The notes under the pieces were generated by a model. That model searched no databases. It had not been told where the DNA came from and saw only the letters and a program-made list of their open reading frames with translations. Below, one piece after another: positions 19,920 to 28,388 of a DNA stretch of 64,000 bases; the first letter of the stretch is position 1, and every line of letters starts with the position of its first letter. The stretch comes from Paraflavisolibacter caeni (GTDB lineage Bacteria; Bacteroidota; Bacteroidia; Chitinophagales; Chitinophagaceae), in contig NZ_JAOTIF010000001.1 in the NCBI RefSeq assembly GCF_025628885.1, forward strand, positions 787,751-851,750. Direction: 5' to 3'. Both the position numbers and the translations under genes were made by a program.

Positions 19920-20250
19920 CAGGAGTTAATAAATAGGGAACTCTTCAATTTTTTTTTGTTGCAAAAAATCACCAACAGCCCTGCATGGATGGATGGTGGA
20001 TATCTTTTTTATAGCCGGAACTTTGATTGCTTCATTTTAATTAATGTTCATAACCTATTGATGTTTCCTCTTTTAATATTTAGATTTGCGTTTGTGGTTG
20101 TAAGTTTTTGAAATGTTTAGGTAGTGTAAATGATTCCGTTTTCAGCTGCAATGCAATTTTGGCGCTATTTTGGTGCGATCCTTTTCAGGATTTCTCGATT
20201 TTACCGGACCAAAGATTTCTCTTTCGACAGGCAATTCCTAAAAAGTTTTT

Positions 20251-20431
20251 TGTGGATAATTATAGTGGACGTGCATAATTTTTTTGTCAGTATGTAAAAA
20301 AAATTTGGATTGTTTTGGTCTCTTTTTAATTACGAAAAAAAGGATTGAAGAAAAAATTTTTTTTTACACAGATTGTTAGAAATTCGTTCAACTATAATAG
20401 CGAAATTTAGTTACGCACAACTTGTGAAAAA
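20251..20431. other. DnaA-box cluster upstream of dnaA (possible oriC or autoregulatory site)
   Basis: The roughly 560-bp gap before dnaA (19920-20481) has no gene, long A/T tracts and several DnaA boxes (consensus TTWTNCACA): TGTGGATAA at 20251-20259 (perfect, reverse), CGTGCATAA at 20270-20278 (one mismatch), TTTTACACA at 20362-20370 (perfect), TTACGCACA at 20411-20419 (one mismatch) and TGTGAAAAA at 20423-20431 (perfect, reverse). The A/T runs near 20280-20365 could be the unwinding element. Whether this is the chromosomal origin or only dnaA control is not settled by sequence alone. Confidence 0.6.
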
Positions 20432-20481
20432 CTATCAGACGACTGTTCAATACTGAATATAAAAAATTGCAAACTACTTAC

Positions 20482-21918
20482 ATGGATAAGAACGCCGAAC
20501 AAGTTTGGGCCAGCTGTTTATCTATTATTAAAGACATCGTGGAGTGGCAGCATTATAAAACATGGTTTGAGCCCATAAAACCTGTCTCCATAAAGGAGAA
20601 AGTTTTGATCATCCAGGTTCCCAGCCAGTTTTTTTATGAGTACCTTGAAGAGCACTATGTAAATCTTTTGGCGAAAACGCTCAAAAGAGAGCTTGGAAAG
20701 GATGCCCGCCTGGAATACCGGATCATGGTGGATGGTGGCAATAACCGCAACAAACCTGTAACAGTCGACGTTGCAGCACATGGTTACAAGTCACAATCAA
20801 ACAATGAAATGAATTTTCCCCTGGTGATCAACACACCCGTAGTAAAAAATCCATTTGTGATTCCTGGATTGAAAAAAATGCAGATCGATCCGCAACTGAA
20901 TCCTATCTACACATTTGAAACATACGTGGAAGGGGATAGCAATCGTGTGGCACGTCGTGCTGGTAAAACAGTAGCGGAAAAGCCTGGTGCCAATTCATTC
21001 AACCCGCTGGTGATTTACGGTGGTGTTGGTTTGGGTAAAACACACCTGGCCCAGGCCATCGGAAATGAAGTAAAACGGCTGCTGCCCAACAAGGTGGTAT
21101 TGTATGTGAGCTCCGAAAAGTTCATCAACCAGTTTGTCGACCATAGTCGCAACAATGCGGTGAACGACTTTATTCATTTTTACCAGATGATCGATGTGCT
21201 CATCATCGATGATGTGCAATTCTTTAATCGTGCAGAGCGGTCACAGGATGCATTCTTTGCCATCTTCAACCACCTGCACCAATCAGGAAAACAGTTAGTA
21301 TTAACCTCTGATAAATCGCCCAAAGACCTCGAAGGTGTACAGGAGCGTTTGCTGAGTCGCTTCCGGTGGGGGTTAAGCGCAGATATCCAGATGCCGGATT
21401 ATGAAACGCGCATAGAGATCCTCGAAAGAAAGATGAAGAATGACGGCCTGGAAATGCCGAAAGAAGTGGTGAAATACATTGCTTATAATATCAACAGCAA
21501 TGTCCGCGAATTGGAAGGCGCTTTGATTTCTTTGTTGGCGCAGTCCTCGCTCAACCGCAGGGACATTGATCTGGACCTGGCCAAGAAAGTGTTGCGCAAC
21601 TTTGTCAAATCCTCCAGCAAGGAAATCACCATCGACACCATTCAGCGCATGGTTTGCGACTATTTTGAAGTGCCTTACGACAAGCTGCTCCAGAAGACCC
21701 GCAAGAGGGAGATCGTGCAGGCCCGCCAGATCACCATGTACCTGGCAAAAGCCTTCACCAAGAATTCACTGAAAACCATAGGAGAGCACTTTGGCGGTAG
21801 GGACCATACAACCGTGATCCATTCCTGCCAGACCGTAAAAGACCTCATGGACACAGACGGTGTATTCAGGGACAACGTACTCGAATTACAGCAGAAAGTG
21901 CAGCTGGCAGCCATGTAA
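20482..21918 (+). CDS. dnaA: Chromosomal replication initiator protein DnaA
   Basis: DnaA binds 9-bp boxes at the origin and melts DNA with ATP. Domain I is residues 1-80, then a linker, then the AAA+ domain with Walker A GGVGLGKT at 180-187 and Walker B LIIDDVQFF. The C-terminal HTH has the signature GGRDHTTVIHSCQTV near the end. At 478 aa the length is standard. I use the ATG at 20482, which gives the usual MDKNAEQVW start; a TTG five codons upstream is less likely. The region before it contains five DnaA boxes, consistent with autoregulation and perhaps the origin. Confidence 0.97.
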   Translation: MDKNAEQVWASCLSIIKDIVEWQHYKTWFEPIKPVSIKEKVLIIQVPSQFFYEYLEEHYVNLLAKTLKRELGKDARLEYRIMVDGGNNRNKPVTVDVAAHGYKSQSNNEMNFPLVINTPVVKNPFVIPGLKKMQIDPQLNPIYTFETYVEGDSNRVARRAGKTVAEKPGANSFNPLVIYGGVGLGKTHLAQAIGNEVKRLLPNKVVLYVSSEKFINQFVDHSRNNAVNDFIHFYQMIDVLIIDDVQFFNRAERSQDAFFAIFNHLHQSGKQLVLTSDKSPKDLEGVQERLLSRFRWGLSADIQMPDYETRIEILERKMKNDGLEMPKEVVKYIAYNINSNVRELEGALISLLAQSSLNRRDIDLDLAKKVLRNFVKSSSKEITIDTIQRMVCDYFEVPYDKLLQKTRKREIVQARQITMYLAKAFTKNSLKTIGEHFGGRDHTTVIHSCQTVKDLMDTDGVFRDNVLELQQKVQLAAM

Positions 21919-21960
21919 TGCACTGATAACGAGAGCCAAACCTTCAAAAATTTGTATATC

Positions 21961-21997
21961 TAAGCACATCGAAAATAGATGTGCTTATTTTTTTTTT
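21961..21997 (+). terminator. Terminator after dnaA
   Basis: A 10-bp perfect stem (TAAGCACATC with GATGTGCTTA) and 7-nt loop are followed by a run of ten T residues: a textbook intrinsic terminator for dnaA. Confidence 0.9.
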
Positions 21998-22008
21998 AGG
22001 ATGTGTTT

Positions 22009-22035
22009 TTTGTAAATAATTTCTCCCTATTTTTG
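22009..22035 (+). promoter_or_regulatory. Promoter of the tRNA-Ser/tRNA-Pro pair
   Basis: TATTTTTG (22028-22035) matches the -7 box TAnnTTTG exactly, with TTTG at 22009-22012 as a -33 candidate. The spacing of 15 is shorter than usual. It lies 28 bp before tRNA-Ser. Confidence 0.5.
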
Positions 22036-22063
22036 CAACCCGCTTGCAAAGGCAGGTAAGGAC

Positions 22064-22154
22064 GGTGAGGTGGATGAGTGGCTGAAATCAACGGTTTGCT
22101 AAACCGTCGTAGGGCCTTAAAGCTCTACCGAGGGTTCGAATCCCTCCCTCACCG
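22064..22154 (+). tRNA. tRNA-Ser(GCT)
   Basis: The acceptor arms GGTGAGG and CCTCACC pair fully. The anticodon arm ACGGT/ACCGT encloses TTGCTAA with anticodon GCT at 22098-22100, and the T loop is GGTTCGAATCC. A long variable arm gives 91 nt, as in class II serine tRNAs. CCA is not encoded. Confidence 0.95.
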
Positions 22155-22169
22155 CTGGACAAATTTTCT

Positions 22170-22246
22170 CGGGAAGTAGCGCAGGCCGGTAGCGCACCTG
22201 GTTTGGGACCAGGGGGTCGCAGGTTCGAATCCTGTCTTCCCGACCA
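22170..22246 (+). tRNA. tRNA-Pro(TGG)
   Basis: A 77-nt tRNA with acceptor stem CGGGAAG/CTTCCCG, anticodon stem CCTGG/CCAGG and anticodon TGG at 22204-22206; CCA is encoded. Its 3' part (22200-22248) is repeated exactly at 43217-43265, so this gene is the integration target of the island to its right. The tRNA remains intact because the incoming element restores the 3' end. Confidence 0.96.
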
Positions 22247-22248
22247 CT
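22200..22248 (+). repeat. attL: 49-bp direct repeat within tRNA-Pro
   Basis: From the last anticodon-stem pair to two bases past CCA, identical over 49 bp to 43217-43265. Repeats of a tRNA 3' end flanking a gene cluster are the mark of tyrosine-recombinase insertion. Confidence 0.93.
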
Positions 22249-22256
22249 TTAAATTT

Positions 22257-22289
22257 AAAGCCTCTGATTTTCAGGGGCTTTTATTTTTT
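22257..22289 (+). terminator. Terminator after tRNA-Pro
   Basis: An 11-bp stem (22257-22267 with 22271-22281, one G-U pair), 3-nt loop and T-rich tail. It lies inside the island just past attL and ends the tRNA transcript. Confidence 0.75.
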
Positions 22290-22684
22290 GTGTAGTAAAA
22301 ATCAATTAGAAGTAAATCGTATTCTGATTTCGTTAACTTGTACTTTTTAGTTTACATCTTTTATATACCTTATATAGAGTTAGTAATAAATTTAACTAAC
22401 AGGTACCATTTCTCCTAGGTAACCGTATTGTTTTTGGACTGGTTGATGCGACCATTGTTGTTGAAACCACTATTTTAAAAAGTTGGTATTTAAATTAGTC
22501 ATCCCGCATCATATTTTTCTCGAAGTAACTCTGTTTTTATGCAGAAGAAATAGATAATTCGTTTTCATTGTTGCTATTTTTGCATCTTATATAAAAACTT
22601 GTTTAAATAGGAGTTGATAATCAGCTGGAATTGGGATAAGAAGGTACATGAATTTTTACTTTGGTAGCAATCAAATAACTGCAT
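22285..22684. other. Gene-free left end of the island
   Basis: About 400 bp of A/T-rich DNA with no coding signal and no recognisable integrase remnant. It holds only the candidate promoter boxes of the caspase gene. Confidence 0.5.
22575..22582 (+). promoter_or_regulatory. -7 promoter box upstream of the caspase gene
   Basis: TATTTTTG matches TAnnTTTG exactly, about 100 bp before the start codon. A second near-match, TACTTTGG at 22657-22664, lies closer to the start and could be the real one. Confidence 0.35.
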
Positions 22685-24106
22685 ATGAATTTAGCAATAA
22701 TAATAGGCGTAGCCGAATACAAAGACAAAAGAAATAATCTTCCTGGTTGTGCGAATGACACAGCCGCTATCCACAACACAATAACAAAGACCGAGAAATT
22801 CGATTCAACATTAATTCTTAATGCTAATGAGGAAAGTGCTAAAGTAAAAGACGAACTGACAAACTTTGTTTCTGTAAATAAAGGGCAGAAAATCGATGAG
22901 ATTTTCTTTTATTATACAGGGCATGGTGAATTTTATAATAATGAGTTTTATTATCTTCTTTCGGACTTTGACCCATCTAAGAGAAAACAAACTTCATTGC
23001 AAAACATGGAGATTGATACCTTGCTGAAAACTTTGTCTCCAAAACTTGTGATCAAAGTAATTGATGCTTGTCAATCTGGCACAAGTTATATTAAAGAAAG
23101 TGACGCAATTGCTAAATATTTTGATTCGTCAAAACAAACTTTTAACAAGTGTTACTTTTTGAACTCTTCACTTAATACTCAATCCTCATTTCAAAACGAT
23201 GAGATGAGTTTCTTTACTAAAAGTTTTATTGATTCTATTCAGCTGCATAAAACTGATGAAATAAGGTACAAAGATATTATTGATTTTATTTCTGATGAGT
23301 TCGAAAACAACGGCGACCAAACACCGTTTTTTGTAATTCAGGCTGAATTAACTGAAAGGTTTTGTACAATAAAACCTCAACTCAGAGAATATTTAAAAAG
23401 TTTGTCTGCTAAACCCGCACCTGCACCATCTGCATCTAAAGCTCCGAATATTGCTGATATGGTGAAGAGTGAAGCAAAGGAATTTAGTACCAAGGAAGAG
23501 GCAATTACATTATTGGAAACAATTAGGAGTGTGGTATCACAGCTTGAACTTGCTCCTGAACTTAATGAATTGTATGAATTGAAGGTCTCTGTTATTGAAG
23601 AAATCAAGAATGTTCCTTCACGTATTACGATTGGGAAATGGCTAAAAGAGAACCCAAATGCTTTTTTTGCCAAACCAACTCACACTCGAGTTTATGATGA
23701 TCCAAATGAAGTGTTCTCTGCTTTATCAAATCAAATACGTTTAAGGTCGCAGGTGCAGGAAGAAAAGCCTGCAAAATATGAGCTCGATGGCTACGATTTA
23801 AAAATTGATGTGCCGTTCAAGGGGCTTTCTATTATTGCAAACTCAAAATACCCGAATATTAACAGCTACAACCTTGTTATAGTTTTCCTCCTTTCAAAAA
23901 AAGCCATACGCTTTTTCTATTTTCACGCTAGTTATATTGAAGAAAGTTGGGATAATAGAAAACTTAACTATAAGGAAATTGAATGGAAGACTGTTGAGTT
24001 CAAAATTACCGATAAGGACAGTGTTATCGAAGGAGTAAAAGCGATTTTCACGGAACTTAATTCTAGAATTACTAAGGACCTGACCGACCGATTTAAGGTG
24101 AAATAA
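22685..24106 (+). CDS. Caspase-family (C14) cysteine protease, putative defence effector
   Basis: A 473-aa protein with an N-terminal caspase/metacaspase p20-like domain (about residues 1-240). The catalytic His is H80 in YYTGHGE and the Cys is C129 in DACQSG, both preceded by the expected hydrophobic strands. A short Pro/Ala linker (about 245-260) leads to a C-terminal region (about 265-473) I do not recognise, which may be the sensor or target-binding part. Bacterial caspases often act as suicidal proteases in phage defence, but that role is inferred here. A three-helix membrane protein gene follows 121 bp later and is a likely partner. Confidence 0.85.
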   Translation: MNLAIIIGVAEYKDKRNNLPGCANDTAAIHNTITKTEKFDSTLILNANEESAKVKDELTNFVSVNKGQKIDEIFFYYTGHGEFYNNEFYYLLSDFDPSKRKQTSLQNMEIDTLLKTLSPKLVIKVIDACQSGTSYIKESDAIAKYFDSSKQTFNKCYFLNSSLNTQSSFQNDEMSFFTKSFIDSIQLHKTDEIRYKDIIDFISDEFENNGDQTPFFVIQAELTERFCTIKPQLREYLKSLSAKPAPAPSASKAPNIADMVKSEAKEFSTKEEAITLLETIRSVVSQLELAPELNELYELKVSVIEEIKNVPSRITIGKWLKENPNAFFAKPTHTRVYDDPNEVFSALSNQIRLRSQVQEEKPAKYELDGYDLKIDVPFKGLSIIANSKYPNINSYNLVIVFLLSKKAIRFFYFHASYIEESWDNRKLNYKEIEWKTVEFKITDKDSVIEGVKAIFTELNSRITKDLTDRFKVK

Positions 24107-24227
24107 CGACTTCTGTCAAATAGTATTGCCAAAAGCAGATTTACGCAATTCTATTTGGAGAAGAATAGAATGTAAGCCTTAAAGCATTTTTCAACAAGCA
24201 ACATTTTTTCTTCTTGGCTAAATAGCT

Positions 24228-24860
24228 ATGGGAAACACCCAGACACAAACAACTTCACGACTGGCAAAGAAAAAATCGATGGCAAAGTGGCTTAAAAAAA
24301 TCTTACTCAAAGGAAACGAAAGAGTAACTTACCGCATCGAAGAGACAAAGATTGAAAAGACTTCGCTAGATGAAGCGAAATTCTATTTGGAACAGGCAGA
24401 AAAGCAACTTCAAGATTCCGTCGATACAGGGCAGATCATTACAGAGCGAGCAACTAATATGCTGAACCTCACTTCTGCCTTATTAATCGCTCTTGTGGCT
24501 TATTCGATTGACCGATGGGAAACAAATAAATATTGGGATCTTATGTTAGAAATGGCGATATGGGGCAGCGTTGTCTTGGCTATCATTTCCGGTTTACTGA
24601 TCGCTGCCATTCTGCCAAAAGATTATTGCATACCCGGTTGGACGCCCTGCAAAATATTTGAAAGCAGGTCATTTAATGAGGGCGCTGACGAAAACCTCCG
24701 TCAGAAAAACGTCATCTTGAACCTGATCATGAGTTATGAAAATGATATAAAAGAAAACCGCACGCTGAATAGAAAAAGATGGACACTGCTCAACTTTTCC
24801 ATGTTGATCATTGTTATAGCGCCCCTCTTTTTTGCAGCCCACTATTTGCTATTCAGATGA
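24228..24860 (+). CDS. Three-helix membrane protein, candidate effector partner of the caspase
   Basis: A 210-aa protein of unknown family. A basic N-terminus and a charged helix (about residues 45-75) lead into predicted membrane helices at about 78-94, 109-129 and 186-208. A polar loop of roughly 55 residues separates helices two and three. The arrangement of an amphipathic helix before two close helices recalls SLATT-type and Pycsar-type membrane effectors of defence systems, but I cannot see a diagnostic motif. Its position behind the caspase gene on the same strand suggests a two-gene system in which protease action could open or release the membrane protein; that is inference. Confidence 0.6.
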   Translation: MGNTQTQTTSRLAKKKSMAKWLKKILLKGNERVTYRIEETKIEKTSLDEAKFYLEQAEKQLQDSVDTGQIITERATNMLNLTSALLIALVAYSIDRWETNKYWDLMLEMAIWGSVVLAIISGLLIAAILPKDYCIPGWTPCKIFESRSFNEGADENLRQKNVILNLIMSYENDIKENRTLNRKRWTLLNFSMLIIVIAPLFFAAHYLLFR

Positions 24861-25040
24861 TGTGGATTTCTTAGGTTCTATATTTGGTGATTCCCTTGGA
24901 ATATCATTTGTTGCGCTGCCGTCATCACCTTTTCTTATTCTTGTGGTCGTTTCCTCGAAAGGAAAACTGTTTGCCCCGCCCTTCTCGAACGGTCCGGGAG
25001 GTTCCGATTGTGGAAAGCCTTGGTTTTTATCATCTAGCAT
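24849..25040 (-). CDS. Small disordered hypothetical protein
   Basis: A possible 63-aa protein beginning at the ATG at 25040. It is rich in P, G, E, K and S and predicted to be disordered. It overlaps the end of the convergent membrane-protein gene by 12 bp and lies 63 bp downstream of a small wHTH-like gene on the same strand. No family is recognised. The opposite strand is also open for 74 codons, so this call is uncertain. Confidence 0.35.
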   Translation of the reverse strand: MLDDKNQGFPQSEPPGPFEKGGANSFPFEETTTRIRKGDDGSATNDIPRESPNIEPKKSTSSE

Positions 25041-25103
25041 AAAAATAATTTTATAATTTCCTCTCAATTTACAAAAACCTGCCTATCGAAGAAAAAGCAG
25101 GAA

Positions 25104-25334
25104 TTAACCGATAGGTAATTTTCTTTTTAACGCTTCCTCACCCTCAGGAGTTAAGAAATAACAATTCTTATGTTTGCTATCAAGAAAGCCAGCTTTGCGC
25201 AAAAGGAAGCATAGCTCTGGGATCTGATCGTTTTCTTCGCGGGTAAATTCGGGAAAGCCTTCTTCCATGAGGCCGATAACTGATTTTCTATTGATATACG
25301 ACATCAGCTTTAAGATTAATTGCTCGTTAATCAT
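25104..25334 (-). CDS. Small winged-helix-like hypothetical protein
   Basis: A 76-aa protein with the pattern of a compact winged helix: helices around LILKLMSYINRK and IPELCFLLRKAGFL, then a strand pair ending YFLTPEGEEAL. The phrase LTPEGEEAL is common at the wing end of PadR/MarR-like and other small HTH proteins. It may regulate nearby island genes, but there is no direct evidence. It is transcribed away from the restriction-modification operon. Confidence 0.6.
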   Translation of the reverse strand: MINEQLILKLMSYINRKSVIGLMEEGFPEFTREENDQIPELCFLLRKAGFLDSKHKNCYFLTPEGEEALKRKLPIG

Positions 25335-25991
25335 AAGATATAGATTTATTCGTGAATATAATTAATAACCATAGAGGGTAAACGCATTTAACATTTACAT
25401 TAAGTAAATATTTTGTGAATTCTCTTAATGTAAAACTATCCAATTAAGCTTGGGAAGGATTTTGTAACCAATGTGAATGAAATAAAGACTGCGATATTGA
25501 TTATATGCGATTGCATTTCTAACGATTCTAAAGCAACGAGGAAAATATAGAAAGTGTCTCCTTTGTGTCGATCTTCATATTTTGTGGAAGATTAGCTGGA
25601 ATCCAGCAGGAGTTACTTGCGTAAGAGAAGCATACCTGCCCGTACATGAGCCACTAGGTTATTTTTAGTTTGTTGCTTTGTCCTACTACCTGCCCATTGC
25701 TTAACGACATCTTCAGCGCATTACTGCATCAAGATCACCTTGCAATCCAATAACAAAGCCTCTTTATTCCCTTATACCAGAATTTTTTGCCTGTTAGATC
25801 CTTCTTTGCAAATGGCAACCTTGTTTGTTTTTCATCATTTGTCTAAACTGGTTAGCTAATAACGAAGCTGTTTTGATCTGTGATATTTTATTTACATTTA
25901 ACCAGTTGAGCTAGATGGATTTTTATGGGTTGAAAAAGTTTAAATATTATTTTTATCGCTCTAAACCTCACCAGAGCTAAGTACAACCAAA
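25335..25991. other. Intergenic region before the hsd operon
   Basis: 657 bp without a convincing gene on either strand. It must contain the hsdR promoter; no perfect -7 box is near the start codon. It may be the relic of lost island genes, but I recognise no fragment. Confidence 0.45.
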
Positions 25992-28388
25992 ATGATCGAT
26001 AAGAAACTGCTTTCCGAACGTGATATCTGTACAAAACTTATTACACCAGCCTTGCAGAAAGCAGGATGGGATGTGGATACGCAGATTTTAGAAGAAGTTT
26101 CCTTTACCAACGGCAAAGTCTACGTGCGAGGAAAATTAACAGCCAGAGGTGAGCGCAAGAGAGCTGATTATATCCTTTACTACAATTCTAATCCTATAGC
26201 TGTCATTGAGGCAAAAGACAATAACCATACAATTGGTTCTGGTATCCAGCAGGCTTTAGGATACGCGAAGATTTTGGATATCCCATGTGTATTTAGCAGT
26301 AATGGTGATGGGTTTTTATTTCATGATCGCACAGCAAGTGAAAATATTGAGCAGGAACTTTCATTAGATCATTTTCCTTCACCTGATGATCTTTGGAAAA
26401 AGTTTAAAAGCTACAAGGGTATACAGACACCCGAAGAAGAAAGAATTGTTTCACAACCTTATTTTGAGGATGGCTCTGGCAGAAAACCACGCTACTACCA
26501 GGAAATAGCTATTAATAGGACCATCGAAGCGGTAGCAAAAGGTCAAGACAGGATTTTACTTGTAATGGCCACAGGTACTGGAAAAACGTATACAGCTTTC
26601 CAAATAGTTTACCGTTTATGGAAGGCAGGTGTAAAAAAACGCATACTTTTTCTCGCCGATAGAAATGCACTAGTTGACCAAACCAAACGTGGTGATTTCA
26701 AGCACTTCAGGGATAAGATGACGGTTGTCAAGAACCGTAAAGTGGACAAGAGCTATGAAATATACCTCGCTCTTTACCAGGGGCTATCGGGTAGTGAGGA
26801 CGCTGACAATATATACAAACAGTTCTCCAGAGACTTTTTCGACTTGATTATTGTTGATGAATGTCACCGCGGAAGCGCAGCTGAAGACAGTGCCTGGAGA
26901 GATATTTTATTATATTATAAGAATGCTACACATATTGGCCTTACAGCCACACCGAAGGAGACTAAAGAAATTTCAAATATTGAATATTTTGGTGATCCGC
27001 TATATACATATTCTCTTAAGCAGGGTATTGATGATGGGTTTTTGGCCCCTTACAAAGTGATAAGAGTCACGCTTAATACCGATACTGAAGAAGGTTGGAG
27101 GCCAGGAAAAGGCAAAAGAGACAAAAAGGGAAATGAAGTAGCAGACAGGATATACAACAGGAAAGATTACGACAAAAACATTGTCATTGATGAACGTACA
27201 GAAACTGTTGCGAAAAAGGTCACCGAGTTTTTAAAAGCAACTGATCGTTTTTCTAAAACCATTATATTCTGTGTTGATATAGATCATGCCGAAAGAATGC
27301 GTTATGCCATTGCCAATGAGAATGCAGACTTGGTTGCAGAGAATTACAAATATGTTATGCAGATCACAGGGGATAACGATGAGGGTAAAAGAGAGTTGGA
27401 TAATTTCATTAACCCGGAAGAACGTTACCCGGTTATTGCTACCACAAGCAAGTTAATGACTACAGGAGTAGATGCGCAGACTTGTAAACTTATCGTGCTG
27501 GATAGCAATATCCAGAGCATGACTGAGTTCAAGCAGATCATTGGTCGTGGTACACGTATTAATGAGGCATTCGACAAGTTATATTTTACTATTCTTGATT
27601 TCAGGAATGCTACAAAGTTATTTGCTGATAAAAAATTCGATGGTGACCCTATTAAAATAAAAGAAAAAGGTGAAAATGACCCTCCTGTTGATCCTGATGA
27701 AGAAGAAGGCGGTTCAGATGGTTATCCTGCACCGGATGAAGATGATAACAACGGAAATATTAATGAAGATGAGCAGAAGCCCAAAGGAACACCCAAGCCT
27801 GTTCCTCAGCCACCCACCCCACCAAGGGAGAAAGTTTATGTAAATGGAGTTGATGTGTCTGTATTACAATCACAGGAATTGTATTTTGATGTGAATGGGA
27901 AACTGATTACTAAAAACCTGAAGGATTATACCAAGGAAATCGTTAGAGGACAATATGCCTCTTTAAATGAATTTTTAAATAAATGGAACGAAGCAGACCG
28001 TAAGGCTGCAATCATAAAAGAACTGGAAGAACAAGGGGTAATGGTAAGTACATTGCAGGATGCAGTAAATAGAGAAGTAGACCTCTTCGATCTTATTTGC
28101 CATGTTGCATTTGATCAACAACCCCTTACCCGGAAGGAGCGGGCAAACAATGTAAAGAAGCGTAACTACTTTGTAAAGTATGGTGAACAATCACGGAAAG
28201 TACTGGAAGCCTTATTAGATAAATATGCTGATGAAGGCATCGCAACAATAGAAAGCACTGAGGTATTATCAATTGATCCATTTACTAAATTCGGAACGCC
28301 TATTGAAATCATTAAGCGGTTTGGGAGTCGTGATAAGTACAGGAGTGCTATAAAAGAACTAGAAGAACAACTATATAAATTAGCATAA
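25992..28388 (+). CDS. hsdR: Type I restriction endonuclease subunit R (EcoAI-like)
   Basis: This is the motor and nuclease subunit that translocates and cuts unmodified DNA. An N-terminal nuclease domain (about residues 1-140) has the PD-(D/E)XK core seen as DYILYY followed by VIEAKD. The SF2 helicase part has Walker A ATGTGKT at about 193-199, the DECH box at about 289-292, motif III TATPKET and a C-terminal helicase half. A Pro-rich acidic linker near residues 555-615 precedes the C-terminal HsdM-contact domain. At 798 aa it fits the EcoAI/FtnUII group. Its stop codon overlaps the next start (TAATG). Confidence 0.94.
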   Translation: MIDKKLLSERDICTKLITPALQKAGWDVDTQILEEVSFTNGKVYVRGKLTARGERKRADYILYYNSNPIAVIEAKDNNHTIGSGIQQALGYAKILDIPCVFSSNGDGFLFHDRTASENIEQELSLDHFPSPDDLWKKFKSYKGIQTPEEERIVSQPYFEDGSGRKPRYYQEIAINRTIEAVAKGQDRILLVMATGTGKTYTAFQIVYRLWKAGVKKRILFLADRNALVDQTKRGDFKHFRDKMTVVKNRKVDKSYEIYLALYQGLSGSEDADNIYKQFSRDFFDLIIVDECHRGSAAEDSAWRDILLYYKNATHIGLTATPKETKEISNIEYFGDPLYTYSLKQGIDDGFLAPYKVIRVTLNTDTEEGWRPGKGKRDKKGNEVADRIYNRKDYDKNIVIDERTETVAKKVTEFLKATDRFSKTIIFCVDIDHAERMRYAIANENADLVAENYKYVMQITGDNDEGKRELDNFINPEERYPVIATTSKLMTTGVDAQTCKLIVLDSNIQSMTEFKQIIGRGTRINEAFDKLYFTILDFRNATKLFADKKFDGDPIKIKEKGENDPPVDPDEEEGGSDGYPAPDEDDNNGNINEDEQKPKGTPKPVPQPPTPPREKVYVNGVDVSVLQSQELYFDVNGKLITKNLKDYTKEIVRGQYASLNEFLNKWNEADRKAAIIKELEEQGVMVSTLQDAVNREVDLFDLICHVAFDQQPLTRKERANNVKKRNYFVKYGEQSRKVLEALLDKYADEGIATIESTEVLSIDPFTKFGTPIEIIKRFGSRDKYRSAIKELEEQLYKLA

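Noticed and set aside
22685-24106. Caspase as part of a CRISPR-guided protease (Craspase)
   Set aside because: There are no cas genes or repeat-spacer arrays anywhere in the window.
24832-25056. 74-aa plus-strand protein overlapping the small minus-strand gene
   Set aside because: Its composition is low-complexity hydrophobic and Ser-rich, less protein-like than the opposite strand; it also overlaps the membrane-protein gene end.
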